Part shown: positions 26,376 to 35,937 of the stretch, in pieces | Layout of the letters: the number at the start of each line of letters is the position of its first letter | Numbering within the stretch: the first letter of the stretch is position 1 | Assembly: GCA_002408485.1 (NCBI GenBank) | Contig: DHSP01000058.1 | Location: 9,153-66,776, forward strand | Direction of reading: 5' to 3' | DNA from: Proteiniphilum sp. UBA5283 | GTDB lineage: Bacteria > Bacteroidota > Bacteroidia > Bacteroidales > Dysgonomonadaceae | DNA: 57,624 nt | Program-made: the position numbers and the translations under genes | Notes under the pieces: model-generated | What the model was told of the DNA's origin: nothing | The model's database searches: none | The model's input: the letters and a program-made list of their open reading frames with translations, nothing else

Positions 26376-26406
26376 TTTGCAAATTGAAAGAATAACACTA
26401 ATTTTG
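26376..26406 (+). promoter_or_regulatory. tig: Full Bacteroidetes -33/-7 promoter for trigger factor
   Basis: TTTG at 26376-26379, exactly 19 bases, then TAATTTTG at 26399-26406. This is the best match in the window to the Bacteroidetes sigma-ABfr promoter. The tig ATG is 77 bases downstream, leaving an untranslated leader of about 70 bases. Confidence 0.75.
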
Positions 26407-26483
26407 CACTCTTATTTCAAAAAAAGGATTCAATCGGTTGAAATTAACCGACTTTCCACAAAAATAACAAATCACGAATTCTT

Positions 26484-27908
26484 ATGAAGTCAACACTGAA
26501 TAGAAAGGACGATGTGAACGGAACGATCGTCATCGAACTGGAGAAAGCAGATTATCAGGAAAAGGTAGATAAGTCGCTGAGTCAATTTCGCCAGAAAGCC
26601 AACATACCAGGCTTCCGCCAGGGAAAAGTACCCAAAAGCGTTATCCAGCGGATGTACGGAAAGGCGGTGCTGGTCGACGAAGTCAACAAGATTGTCACGG
26701 AAGAACTGACGAATTTCATTCGGGAGAACAAATTGAAAATTCTGGGCGAGCCCATCTCCGACGATAGCGAAGAAAAACAGGTAAACCTCGACAAGGATGA
26801 AGTGCTGACATTTTACTTCGACGTGGCACTCACGCCGGAATTCGAACTGAAGCTTGATAAAAACACGGAACTGACCTATTACCAGGTAAAGCTGGAAGAG
26901 GAACTTCTCGATAAACAGATGGATGCCTACAAGCAAAACTACGGTACCTATGCGTCTGTTGAAGGGGAAGCAAAAGATACAGACCTGATCAAAGGGACGC
27001 TTACGGAACTGGAAGAGGGAAAAGAGAAGGAACACGGACAGGTGATCGAAAACGCCATCCTGATGCCTTCCTATGTAAAGGAAGAAACAATAAAAAACAG
27101 GTTTATCGGTGCCAAAGTGGGCGACAGTGTCGTTTTCAATCCGAAGAGTGCTTACGATAACAACGAAGCCGAAGTGGCCTCACTGTTGCAAACAACCAAA
27201 GAGCATGTAAAAGACATTAATGCGGATTTCCGCTTTGACATCAAAGAGATAACTCGCTACCAGGAAGCCGAACTGAACCAGGAGTTGTTCGACCGGGTTC
27301 TTGGCGAAGGTGTTGCTACCACCGGGGAAGAGTTTCGCGCAAAGATAGCGACAGAGCTGAACAATCAATTCAAGCCCAACGCCGATCATCTTTTCATTCA
27401 CGAAGCGAGAGACATTATCGTGGAGAAAATGAAGGATGTGCAGTTTCCCGATCAGTTTTTGAAACGCTGGCTCCTTGAATCGAGTGAAAATAGAACCGCC
27501 GAACAGGTGGAAGAGGATTATCCCCGAATTTTGGAGGATCTCAAGTTCCATATAGCCAAACAGAAGATTGTGGAAGCCAATGAGATTAAGGTGGAATTCG
27601 AAGATATTGAAGCATTGGCCACCGAGGTTGCGAAAGCTCAGTTTGCCCAATACGGAATGACCAACCTTCCGGCAGATGTGTTACAGAACTATACAAAAAG
27701 TCTCCTTGAGAAAGAGGATACAATGCAGAACCTGGTCGACAAGGCTACCGAAAACAAGATCATTGACTGGTTGAAAGAGAATGTGAACGTGATTCAAAAA
27801 GAGATTTCGTCGAAAGACTTTAACGAAATGATGAGCAAGCATTCCCACGTACATGGTGAAAATGCAGACAATCTTTCTTCGGAGGAGGCTGAGGTATCGG
27901 CAGAATAA
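26484..27908 (+). CDS. tig: Trigger factor (ribosome-associated chaperone)
   Basis: Binds nascent chains at the ribosome exit. 474 aa, within the family range. The N-terminal ribosome-binding domain has the signature GFRQGKVPKSVIQRMYG (residues ~42-58). A central FKBP-like domain (about 150-245) is weakly conserved, as is usual in Bacteroidetes. The C-terminal helical chaperone arms run from about 260 and end in an acidic/His-rich tail (MSKHSHVHGENADNLSSEEA). Followed by clpP and clpX, the standard bacterial order. Confidence 0.95.
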   Translation: MKSTLNRKDDVNGTIVIELEKADYQEKVDKSLSQFRQKANIPGFRQGKVPKSVIQRMYGKAVLVDEVNKIVTEELTNFIRENKLKILGEPISDDSEEKQVNLDKDEVLTFYFDVALTPEFELKLDKNTELTYYQVKLEEELLDKQMDAYKQNYGTYASVEGEAKDTDLIKGTLTELEEGKEKEHGQVIENAILMPSYVKEETIKNRFIGAKVGDSVVFNPKSAYDNNEAEVASLLQTTKEHVKDINADFRFDIKEITRYQEAELNQELFDRVLGEGVATTGEEFRAKIATELNNQFKPNADHLFIHEARDIIVEKMKDVQFPDQFLKRWLLESSENRTAEQVEEDYPRILEDLKFHIAKQKIVEANEIKVEFEDIEALATEVAKAQFAQYGMTNLPADVLQNYTKSLLEKEDTMQNLVDKATENKIIDWLKENVNVIQKEISSKDFNEMMSKHSHVHGENADNLSSEEAEVSAE

Positions 27909-27970
27909 TCTGTCCGATGCAAAAATAGACTGTTTTTCAGGATTTTATTTTTTAATTCAACAATTCGTTA

Positions 27971-27978
27971 TAAATTTG
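27971..27978 (+). promoter_or_regulatory. clpP: -7 box for clpP-clpX
   Basis: TAAATTTG (exact TAnnTTTG), 104 bases before the clpP ATG at 28083, in the tig-clpP gap. No -33 element is visible at the right distance. Confidence 0.45.
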
Positions 27979-28082
27979 TTAGCGGATTGACGCACGAAGA
28001 TTCGTTCTTTTGTGATAATCCTGGCACTTTATTTGCAGTTCTTTCTTTGACAAACAAAGTTGAACAACTGATAAGAGAATTT

Positions 28083-28754
28083 ATGGAAAACGAATTTAGG
28101 AAATACGCGGTGAAACATCTGGGCATGAGCAGTACCAGATTGGACAGTTACATAAACATCACCAGTCAGGGAGGTTATATCTCGCCGACCATTATAGAGG
28201 AACGTCAGCTCAACGTAGCACAGATGGATGTTTTTTCAAGGTTGATGATGGACCGCATCATTTTTCTGGGCACAGCGATCGACGACTATGCAGCCAACGT
28301 GATCCAGGCACAGCTCCTTTACCTGGATTCTGCCGACCCCGGCAAAGATATTTCCATATACATCAACTCCCCCGGAGGGTCTGTGTATGCAGGATTGGGC
28401 ATCTATGACACCATGCAGTTCATAACGAGTAACGTGTCTACCATCTGTACCGGTATTGCCGCATCGATGGCAGCCGTACTGCTGGTCGCAGGTACCGAAA
28501 AGAAACGTTTTGCCCTCACTCACTCCCGCGTGATGATACATCAGCCGCTGGGAGGTGTGCAGGGACAGGCTTCCGACATCGAAATCACCGCCCGGGAAAT
28601 TGCAAAAATTAAACAGGAGTTATACACCATCATTTCCAAACACTCAGGCAAACCCATTGAAGAAGTGGCCCGGGACTCCGACCGTGACTTCTGGATGACT
28701 GCATCTGAAGCCAGGGAATATGGAATGGTGGATGATGTGCTGACAAAAAAGTGA
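28083..28754 (+). CDS. clpP: ATP-dependent Clp protease proteolytic subunit
   Basis: Serine peptidase that forms the tetradecameric chamber served by ClpX. From ATG 28083 the protein is 223 aa. The catalytic triad is Ser128 (GIAASMAAVLL), His153 (RVMIHQPLGG) and Asp202 (SDRDFWM), with SPGGSVYAGLGIYDT before it. The frame is open from 27987, but the upstream residues do not belong to the family and cover the leader, so the later ATG (MENEFRKYAV) is chosen. It ends 15 bases before clpX. Confidence 0.96.
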   Translation: MENEFRKYAVKHLGMSSTRLDSYINITSQGGYISPTIIEERQLNVAQMDVFSRLMMDRIIFLGTAIDDYAANVIQAQLLYLDSADPGKDISIYINSPGGSVYAGLGIYDTMQFITSNVSTICTGIAASMAAVLLVAGTEKKRFALTHSRVMIHQPLGGVQGQASDIEITAREIAKIKQELYTIISKHSGKPIEEVARDSDRDFWMTASEAREYGMVDDVLTKK

Positions 28755-28769
28755 ATAAATTAACAGACA

Positions 28770-30011
28770 ATGGCTAAAAAAGCGAACAGCAGTAATCATT
28801 GTAGTTTCTGCGGAAGAAGCGAACAGGAAGTCAACCTGCTCATATCGGGTATGACGGGCTATATCTGTGACCTGTGCGCCGAGCAGGCACACGAGATTGT
28901 GAATGAAACCTTCAAAGGCAATGACAAGTCGGATCCCGGCATCTCCCTTATGTCACTGCCCAAGCCTGCTCAGATCAAGGAGTTTCTGGACCAGTACGTG
29001 ATCAAGCAGGATAACGCAAAGCGATTTCTTTCGGTCTCGGTGTACAATCATTACAAGCGAATTTTGCAAAAGAATGTAAAGGACGAAGTGGAGATAGAAA
29101 AGTCAAACATCATCATGGTGGGCGCTACCGGCACAGGCAAGACACTGCTGGCACGCACCATCGCCAGGATGTTGCACGTTCCCTTTACCATTGTGGATGC
29201 CACAGTGCTTACTGAGGCTGGATATGTAGGAGAAGATATTGAAAGCATACTCACCCGCTTGCTGCAGGTGGCAGATTACGATGTAAACGCGGCCGAGCGG
29301 GGCATCGTATTCATCGACGAAATCGATAAAATTGCCCGCAAAAGCGACAATCCCTCCATCACCCGTGACGTAAGCGGCGAAGGTGTACAGCAGGGGCTGT
29401 TGAAGCTGTTGGAAGGCTCCGTGGTAAACGTACCACCCCAGGGGGGACGAAAGCATCCCGAACAGCGAATGATTGCCGTCAACACCAAGAATATCCTGTT
29501 CATCTGTGGAGGTGCCTTCGACGGTATTGAGAAGAAAATAGCCCAGCGCCTCAACACACGTGTGGTAGGTTATGCTGCCAGCAGCGACAAGGCAAATATC
29601 GACAGAAACAACCTGTTAAAATACATCACCCCCCTCGATTTGAAGTCGTTTGGACTGATTCCGGAAATTATCGGCCGGCTCCCTATCCTCACCTACCTGG
29701 AGCCACTCGATAGAGATGCTTTGCTGCGTATTCTGGTTGAACCAAAGAACTCCATCGTCAAACAATATCAAAAACTGTTCGAAATGGATGGTGTAACGCT
29801 CACTTTCGAACAGGGTGCTTATGAATATATTGTGGACAAAGCCATTGAGTTTAGGCTAGGGGCACGCGGATTACGCTCCATCGTGGAAGCCATCATGATT
29901 GACGCCATGTTCACGTTGCCCTCGGAGGAGAAAAAGAAATTACACGTAACGCGTGATTACGCTGTACATCAGCTGGAGAATTCCGATCTGCACCATTTGC
30001 GGGTAGCTTGA
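28770..30011 (+). CDS. clpX: ATP-dependent Clp protease ATP-binding subunit ClpX
   Basis: AAA+ unfoldase that feeds ClpP. 413 aa, normal. The N-terminal zinc-binding domain uses Cys11, Cys14, Cys33 and Cys36. Walker A GATGTGKT is at 118-125, Walker B is in IVFIDEIDKI, and sensor and pore motifs follow (GYVGEDIE, RDVSGEGVQQGLLKLLEG). It lies 15 bases after clpP and is followed by a strong terminator. Confidence 0.97.
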   Translation: MAKKANSSNHCSFCGRSEQEVNLLISGMTGYICDLCAEQAHEIVNETFKGNDKSDPGISLMSLPKPAQIKEFLDQYVIKQDNAKRFLSVSVYNHYKRILQKNVKDEVEIEKSNIIMVGATGTGKTLLARTIARMLHVPFTIVDATVLTEAGYVGEDIESILTRLLQVADYDVNAAERGIVFIDEIDKIARKSDNPSITRDVSGEGVQQGLLKLLEGSVVNVPPQGGRKHPEQRMIAVNTKNILFICGGAFDGIEKKIAQRLNTRVVGYAASSDKANIDRNNLLKYITPLDLKSFGLIPEIIGRLPILTYLEPLDRDALLRILVEPKNSIVKQYQKLFEMDGVTLTFEQGAYEYIVDKAIEFRLGARGLRSIVEAIMIDAMFTLPSEEKKKLHVTRDYAVHQLENSDLHHLRVA

Positions 30012-30033
30012 TTCACGCCCCGGATAAAAAACC

Positions 30034-30066
30034 GCCGGACAACGAAAACTGTCCGGCCTTTTTTTT
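30034..30066 (+). terminator. Rho-independent terminator after clpX
   Basis: A perfect 8-bp GC-rich stem GCCGGACA (30034-30041) / TGTCCGGC (30050-30057), an 8-base loop, then CTTTTTTTT. It ends the tig-clpP-clpX transcription unit(s). Confidence 0.9.
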
Positions 30067-30246
30067 GAAACGCATCTGTTCGCCTTGCTTTTTTTTAAGA
30101 ATTTATTTGCAAAGATTATTAATATCAACTATCTTGGGTGTTGATTTTTCTGTCCGTTTGCAACGATCGGAGAATCTGCCAGCCGAAGAATGAATGCCTA
30201 TGCATTTCATATAGTGATTTTATGCTGGAAATATAAAATACTTTTT

Positions 30247-30254
30247 TAATTTTG
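30247..30254 (+). promoter_or_regulatory. recQ: -7 box for recQ
   Basis: TAATTTTG, exact TAnnTTTG, 47 bases before the recQ ATG. No TTTG at the -33 position. The rest of the 290-base clpX-recQ gap holds the clpX terminator and nothing else I can recognise. Confidence 0.5.
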
Positions 30255-30301
30255 TGCCGACCTGTCGTTGACAACGTTTTTATCGCCGGGCAATTTGCTG
30301 A

Positions 30302-32500
30302 ATGAAGGAACAAGACTATCTATATAAGGGTTTAAAGGAATATTTCGGGTTCGATACGTTTAAAGGCAATCAGGAAGCCATTATCCAAAGTATCTTATCC
30401 GGGAAGGATACTTTTGTGCTGATGCCCACCGGCGGCGGGAAATCACTCTGTTACCAGCTTCCCGCCCTGCTATCGGATGGCACGGCCATTATTATTTCAC
30501 CGTTAATCGCGCTGATGAAAAATCAGGTCGATGCCATGCGCAACTATAGCGAAGAAGACGGCATTGCCCACTTTCTCAACTCCTCGCTCAATAAGCAGGA
30601 GATTGAAGAGGTAAAGAAAGATGTCCTTTCTGAAAAAACGAAGATGCTCTATGTCGCCCCCGAATCGCTCACAAAACAGGAGAACATAGAATTTCTGCGC
30701 AACATCAGGATCTCGTTTTACGCCGTTGACGAAGCTCATTGTATCTCTGAATGGGGACACGACTTCCGTCCGGAATACCGGCGAATCAGGCCCATTATCG
30801 CAGAGATATGCCCTCGACCCATCATTGCACTTACCGCGACAGCCACCCCCAAAGTACAGCACGACATACAGAAAAATCTCGGCATGAACGAGGCGATAGT
30901 ATATAAATCATCCTTTAATCGCCCCAATCTCCATTACGAAGTAAGAAACAAAACCGAACAGATTGACAAGGAAATCATCAAATATATCCTCTCACAAGGG
31001 CGGAAATCCGGTATTGTCTATTGCCTGAGCCGCAAGAAAGTAGATGACTTCGCCGAAATCCTGCAAGCCAACAACATCAGGGCCCTGCCGTACCATGCCG
31101 GAATGGATGCCGTTAACCGGAGCAATAACCAGGATGCATTTTTGATGGAGAAGGCAGACGTGATTGTCGCCACTATCGCCTTCGGGATGGGGATCGACAA
31201 ACCCGACGTGCGATACGTCATTCATTACGATATTCCCAAAAGCCTGGAAGGATACTACCAGGAAACAGGCCGTGCCGGCCGCGACGGAGGAGAAGGTAAA
31301 TGCATCGCCTTCTATTCCGAGAAAGATCTGCAGAAACTGGAGCGTTTCATGCAGGGCAAGCCCGTTTCGGAACAGGAGATAGGCAAACAGCTGCTGCTGG
31401 AGACAGCGGCTTATGCTGAGACATCCGTATGCCGAAGGAAAGTATTGTTGCACTATTTCGGTGAGGACTACCACGAACCGAATTGTGGACACTGTGATAA
31501 TTGTTTAAATCCAAAGAAAAAAGTGGAAGCGAAAGAATTACTCATTACTGTATTAGAAGCGATTATTGCTTTAAAGGAAAAACAAAAAGCCGATTATCTG
31601 GTCGATTTTCTCGTCGGAAAAGAATCCTCCGACATTGAAACATATGGGCACAACGAACTGGAAGAGTTTGGCTCGGGTGCCGACGAAGAAGCGAGCACCT
31701 GGGAAGCTCTCATTCGTCAGGCTTTACTCGACAACTACCTGAAAAAGGACATCGAGAATTACGGCATACTCAAAATCACCAAGAAAGGGAAAGAGTTCTT
31801 AAAAAATCCCGTCTCCTTCAAAATCACCAAAGACGATGAAGACGAGGACGATATGGCTGATCTGGAAAGTGAAGATTCAGACGTGATGGCATCTGCAGGA
31901 AGTGGTGGGGCTGCCGATCCCGTGCTTTATTCGATGATGAAGGATCTTCGGAAAAAACTGTCGAAAAAACTGAATGTGCCTCCCTATGTGATTTTTCAGC
32001 CCTCCTCGCTCGAGGCAATGGCTACATCCTACCCCATCACGCTCGAAGAACTACAGAATATCCCCGGTGTGGGGGCAGGGAAAGCCAAACGGTACGGAAA
32101 AGAGTTCGTGGATCTCATCAAGAAGCACGTGGACGAGAACGACATCACCCGACCCGAAGACCTGCGTGTAAAAACGGTTGCCAACAAATCGAAACTAAAG
32201 GTATCCATTGTGCAGGCCATAGACCGCAAGGTGGCACTCGACGATCTGGCCGAATCGAAAGGAATTGATTTCAACGAGATGCTTTCGGAGGTAGAAGCCA
32301 TAGTCTACTCGGGAACCAAAATCAACATTGATTATTTCCTCAACGAGGTGATGGATCAGGATGTGATCCAGGATATCTACTCCTACTTCAAGGAGACCGA
32401 AACCGACGACCTGGAGAGGGCACAGGAAGAGCTATCCGACTATACCGATACCGAGATTCGGATGGTACGCATCAAGTTCTTCTCCGACATGGCAAACTAG
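30302..32500 (+). CDS. recQ: ATP-dependent DNA helicase RecQ
   Basis: 3'-5' DNA helicase for recombination and replication-fork repair. 732 aa. Helicase domains: MPTGGGKSLCYQLPA (Walker A), VDEAHCISEWGHDFRPEY (DEAH and aromatic loop), YYQETGRAGRDG (motif VI). The RQC zinc site is CGHCDNC with an upstream Cys; the HRDC domain (about 540-620) contains VGAGKAKRYG. Between RQC and HRDC is an acidic linker (KDDEDEDDMADLESEDSD). After HRDC come about 110 further residues with a predicted helical, winged-helix-like character, longer than E. coli RecQ (about 610 aa) but common in Bacteroidetes as I remember them. Confidence 0.95.
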   Translation: MKEQDYLYKGLKEYFGFDTFKGNQEAIIQSILSGKDTFVLMPTGGGKSLCYQLPALLSDGTAIIISPLIALMKNQVDAMRNYSEEDGIAHFLNSSLNKQEIEEVKKDVLSEKTKMLYVAPESLTKQENIEFLRNIRISFYAVDEAHCISEWGHDFRPEYRRIRPIIAEICPRPIIALTATATPKVQHDIQKNLGMNEAIVYKSSFNRPNLHYEVRNKTEQIDKEIIKYILSQGRKSGIVYCLSRKKVDDFAEILQANNIRALPYHAGMDAVNRSNNQDAFLMEKADVIVATIAFGMGIDKPDVRYVIHYDIPKSLEGYYQETGRAGRDGGEGKCIAFYSEKDLQKLERFMQGKPVSEQEIGKQLLLETAAYAETSVCRRKVLLHYFGEDYHEPNCGHCDNCLNPKKKVEAKELLITVLEAIIALKEKQKADYLVDFLVGKESSDIETYGHNELEEFGSGADEEASTWEALIRQALLDNYLKKDIENYGILKITKKGKEFLKNPVSFKITKDDEDEDDMADLESEDSDVMASAGSGGAADPVLYSMMKDLRKKLSKKLNVPPYVIFQPSSLEAMATSYPITLEELQNIPGVGAGKAKRYGKEFVDLIKKHVDENDITRPEDLRVKTVANKSKLKVSIVQAIDRKVALDDLAESKGIDFNEMLSEVEAIVYSGTKINIDYFLNEVMDQDVIQDIYSYFKETETDDLERAQEELSDYTDTEIRMVRIKFFSDMAN

Positions 32501-32573
32501 CGTGCCAATAAGCCGACAGTTCTTATAAACTATTTTACACCGCTACCGTTATAATGGATAGGGTAAATTAATT

Positions 32574-34535
32574 ATGCAATATTTACAAGAGATAAACAGT
32601 CCCGACGATCTGAAAAAACTCAGCATCGATCAGCTCGAAACCGTGTGTGCCGACCTGAGAGAGTTTATCATTGAACAACTCTCCAACAACCCGGGACACT
32701 TTGGCTCAAGCCTGGGTACGGTAGAACTGACGGTGGCACTGCATTATCTGTATAATACGCCGTATGACCGGATTGTGTGGGATGTGGGACATCAGGCATA
32801 CAGCCACAAGATACTCACGGGACGACGCGACCGGTTTTCCACCAACCGGAAGCTGGGGGGCCTTTCGGGATTCACCAACCCCGTTGAGAGCGAATACGAC
32901 ACCTTCGTCGCCGGTCATGCCTCCACCTCCATCTCCGCAGCACTGGGCATGGCCGTTGCAGCCTCAATAAATAAGGAAAACGACCGACATGTGGTGGCTG
33001 TCATAGGTGACGGGGCCATGACGGGGGGACTAGCTTACGAAGGACTCAACAACGCCTGTTCGCAACCCAACAACCTGCTCATCATCCTCAACGACAACAA
33101 CATGTCGATCGACAACAACGTGGGAGGCATACAGGACTATTTGGTGAAGCTGACAACCTCTTACAAATACAACCGGTTTCGAAACACTGTTTATCAAGGC
33201 TTCAAACGGCGTAACCTGATCTCGGAGAAAGACAAAAATATTGTGCTGCGATTCAACAACAGCATGAAATCGCTCCTTACCAAAGAACAAAACCTCTTTG
33301 AAGGATTCAATATCCGCTATTTTGGTCCGGTGGACGGCCACGATCTTCCAGGTCTGATTCGCATCCTTCGCAACATCAAGGACATGGAGGGACCCAAGTT
33401 GCTCCACGTCAAGACTGTGAAGGGCAAAGGATACAAACCTGCGGAAAAGTCGGCCACCATCTGGCACGCACCCGGCATTTTCAACAAGGAGACAGGAGAA
33501 CGTATTCTGAAAGACAAAAACAATCAACCACAGCTTTATCAGGATGTATTCGGACATACCCTGGTGGAGATGGCAAAGAAGAACGACAAGATCGTGGGAG
33601 TCACCCCTGCCATGCCTACTGGCTGCTCCATGACCTATATGATGGAGGATTTTCCCGAGCGGGCTTTCGACGTAGGCATTGCCGAAGCCCACGCCGTAAC
33701 CTTCTCTGCCGGTATGGCCAAAGAGGGATTGATACCTTTCTGCAACATTTACTCCTCGTTCATGCAGCGCGCTTATGATCAGGTGATTCATGATGTGGCG
33801 CTGCAAAAATTGAAGGTCATTCTCTGTCTCGACAGAGCCGGATTGGTCGGCCCCGACGGACCTACTCACCATGGTGTTTTCGACCTGTCTTATCTGCGGC
33901 CGATACCCAATCTGGTTATATCTGCTCCCTATAACGAACATGAGCTGCGTAACCTGATGTACACATCCGTCAACGGAAATCAGGGACCTTTTGTGATCCG
34001 TTATCCACGCGGACAGGGTGAACTCACCGATTGGCACAATGAACCTCAACTCCTCACCATCGGCAAGGGGCGTAAACTGAAAAAGGGAAAAGACATGGCG
34101 CTCCTCTCCATCGGAGCCATTGGCAACAATGCAGCAAAAGCCATTGCCGAAGCAGATAAGCTGGGCATCAGCGTAGCACATTACGACATGGTTTTTCTAA
34201 AGCCGATAGACGAAGAGTTACTCACCAAAGTAGCCAAACAATTCAAACAGATCATCACAGTCGAAAACGGTGTGATAAAAGGCGGTTTGGGGAGTGCTGT
34301 CCTCGAGTTCTTGGCAGAAAATAGCTTCCAGGATGTCTCCGTGCATCGGATAGGTATTGCTGATGAATTTGTTACCCATGGATCAATCAAAGAGCTGCAA
34401 CAGATCGCCGGGATCGACGAAGAGGGCATACTCAGGCAGATTGTGAAGTTGTATCACTCTATCCGTAACGATCAAACCGGTATGGAGCCCACATCCGGCC
34501 CCGTTAATCCCATAGAACTTATACACAACCGATAA
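32574..34535 (+). CDS. dxs: 1-deoxy-D-xylulose-5-phosphate synthase
   Basis: First enzyme of the MEP isoprenoid pathway: pyruvate plus glyceraldehyde-3-phosphate to DXP, TPP-dependent. 653 aa, slightly longer than the usual 620-640. WDVGHQAYSHKILTGRRD and the TPP/Mg motif GDGAMTGGLAYEGLNNA...NDNNMSID are in the N-terminal domain; the transketolase-like central domain has VGIAEAHAVTFSAGMA and DRAGLVGPDGPTHHG. Starts 73 bases after recQ; trkA follows after 26 bases. Confidence 0.97.
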   Translation: MQYLQEINSPDDLKKLSIDQLETVCADLREFIIEQLSNNPGHFGSSLGTVELTVALHYLYNTPYDRIVWDVGHQAYSHKILTGRRDRFSTNRKLGGLSGFTNPVESEYDTFVAGHASTSISAALGMAVAASINKENDRHVVAVIGDGAMTGGLAYEGLNNACSQPNNLLIILNDNNMSIDNNVGGIQDYLVKLTTSYKYNRFRNTVYQGFKRRNLISEKDKNIVLRFNNSMKSLLTKEQNLFEGFNIRYFGPVDGHDLPGLIRILRNIKDMEGPKLLHVKTVKGKGYKPAEKSATIWHAPGIFNKETGERILKDKNNQPQLYQDVFGHTLVEMAKKNDKIVGVTPAMPTGCSMTYMMEDFPERAFDVGIAEAHAVTFSAGMAKEGLIPFCNIYSSFMQRAYDQVIHDVALQKLKVILCLDRAGLVGPDGPTHHGVFDLSYLRPIPNLVISAPYNEHELRNLMYTSVNGNQGPFVIRYPRGQGELTDWHNEPQLLTIGKGRKLKKGKDMALLSIGAIGNNAAKAIAEADKLGISVAHYDMVFLKPIDEELLTKVAKQFKQIITVENGVIKGGLGSAVLEFLAENSFQDVSVHRIGIADEFVTHGSIKELQQIAGIDEEGILRQIVKLYHSIRNDQTGMEPTSGPVNPIELIHNR

Positions 34536-34561
34536 AACATAAACAACCAATTGCAACGTCG

Positions 34562-35899
34562 ATGAAAATTTTAATTGCCGGTGCCGGAGCCGTTGGAACT
34601 CACCTTGCAAGACTGCTCGGACAGGAAGATCACGAAATCACACTCATGGATGCCGACAAGGAGCGGCTTGCCCTTGTGCGCGACAATACCGATGTCCTTA
34701 CCAATATCGGGAACTGTACTTCACTGAAGGATCTCACTGAGGCAGGTGTTGCCAACGCCGATCTCTACATCGGCGTAACACCGGAAGAGTCCAAGAACAT
34801 TACATCCTGCATGCTCGCAGCAAACCTGGGAGCAAAAAAAACCCTTGCCCGTATCGACAACTACGAGTATCTGTTGCCCAAAAACACCGAGTTCTTTGAG
34901 AAACTGGGCATCCACTCCATGATCTATCCTGAGCTGAGTGCCGCCCGCGAGATAGCGATGGCGCTAAGGACTCCCTGGACCCGCTTTTGGTGGGAGTTGT
35001 GCAATGGAACGGTGATCCTCGTCGGCGCCAAAGTGAGAGAAAACGCCCCCATCGTCAATAAATATTTGCACGAGTTATTGCAGGAGAGCAAACAATTTCA
35101 CCTTGTAGCCATCAAAAGAGGCACCCACACACTGATTCCCAAAGGAAGCGATCAAATCCTGTCGAACGACATCCTCTACTTCACCACATTGCGCAAGCAT
35201 GTACATATCCTGCCGGATATTCTGGGAAAGAAGTCGTTTGAGACAAAAAGAATCATCTTCATGGGAGGAAGCCGCATTACGATGCGTACCATCCAGCAGC
35301 TTCCACAAAATATCAACATAAAGATCATTGAACAGGACAGGGAGCGTGCAGAGAGGCTGGTAGAGATTGCTCCGCCCAATGTGACAGTCTTTGTGGAAGA
35401 CGGACGAAATGTAGAGTTTCTGCTACGTGAAGGCATTGCGGAAGCCGACGCATTTCTTGCGCTTACCGACAATTCCGAGGCCAATATACTGGGATGCATG
35501 ATGGCCAAACAGTACGGTGTAAAGAAAACGGTGGCCGAAGTGGAGAATATCGACTATATCTCGATGGCAGAGCGATTCGATATAGGTACGGTCATCAACA
35601 AAAAACTTATTTCGGCCAGTAAAATATACGAACTGCTGTTGAAGGCAGACGCATCCAACATCAAGAGCCTTACCTTTGCCGATGCTAACGTGGGAGAGGT
35701 AATTGCCAAACCCAATTCGCGGGTCACCAAGAAACTGATTAAAAACCTGGACCTACCATCCGACATTACGTTTGGAGCACTCATCAGAAACGGAGAGCCT
35801 ATGCTCATTGACGGAGATACACTGATCGAACCTTACGATCAGGTAGTGGTCTTCTTCCTGAACAAGTCGCTGAAAAGTATCGAAAGACTTTTCAACTGA
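34562..35899 (+). CDS. trkA: Trk potassium uptake regulatory subunit TrkA
   Basis: Cytoplasmic NAD(H)/ATP-binding subunit that gates TrkH. 445 aa, four parts in order RCK_N, RCK_C, RCK_N, RCK_C. The first Rossmann motif is canonical (AGAGAVGTHLARLL, with acidic Asp after beta-2 in LMDAD). The second is altered, MGGSRITMRTI, so its nucleotide binding is doubtful. It lies 26 bases after dxs and 38 bases before trkH. Confidence 0.95.
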   Translation: MKILIAGAGAVGTHLARLLGQEDHEITLMDADKERLALVRDNTDVLTNIGNCTSLKDLTEAGVANADLYIGVTPEESKNITSCMLAANLGAKKTLARIDNYEYLLPKNTEFFEKLGIHSMIYPELSAAREIAMALRTPWTRFWWELCNGTVILVGAKVRENAPIVNKYLHELLQESKQFHLVAIKRGTHTLIPKGSDQILSNDILYFTTLRKHVHILPDILGKKSFETKRIIFMGGSRITMRTIQQLPQNINIKIIEQDRERAERLVEIAPPNVTVFVEDGRNVEFLLREGIAEADAFLALTDNSEANILGCMMAKQYGVKKTVAEVENIDYISMAERFDIGTVINKKLISASKIYELLLKADASNIKSLTFADANVGEVIAKPNSRVTKKLIKNLDLPSDITFGALIRNGEPMLIDGDTLIEPYDQVVVFFLNKSLKSIERLFN

Positions 35900-35937
35900 C
35901 GGTGAAGTACAGTTAGAGGATTCATACACAATAAAGC

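Noticed and set aside
33030..34181. 383-codon minus-strand open frame opposite dxs
   Set aside because: Antisense shadow of dxs; no domain and no promoter box.
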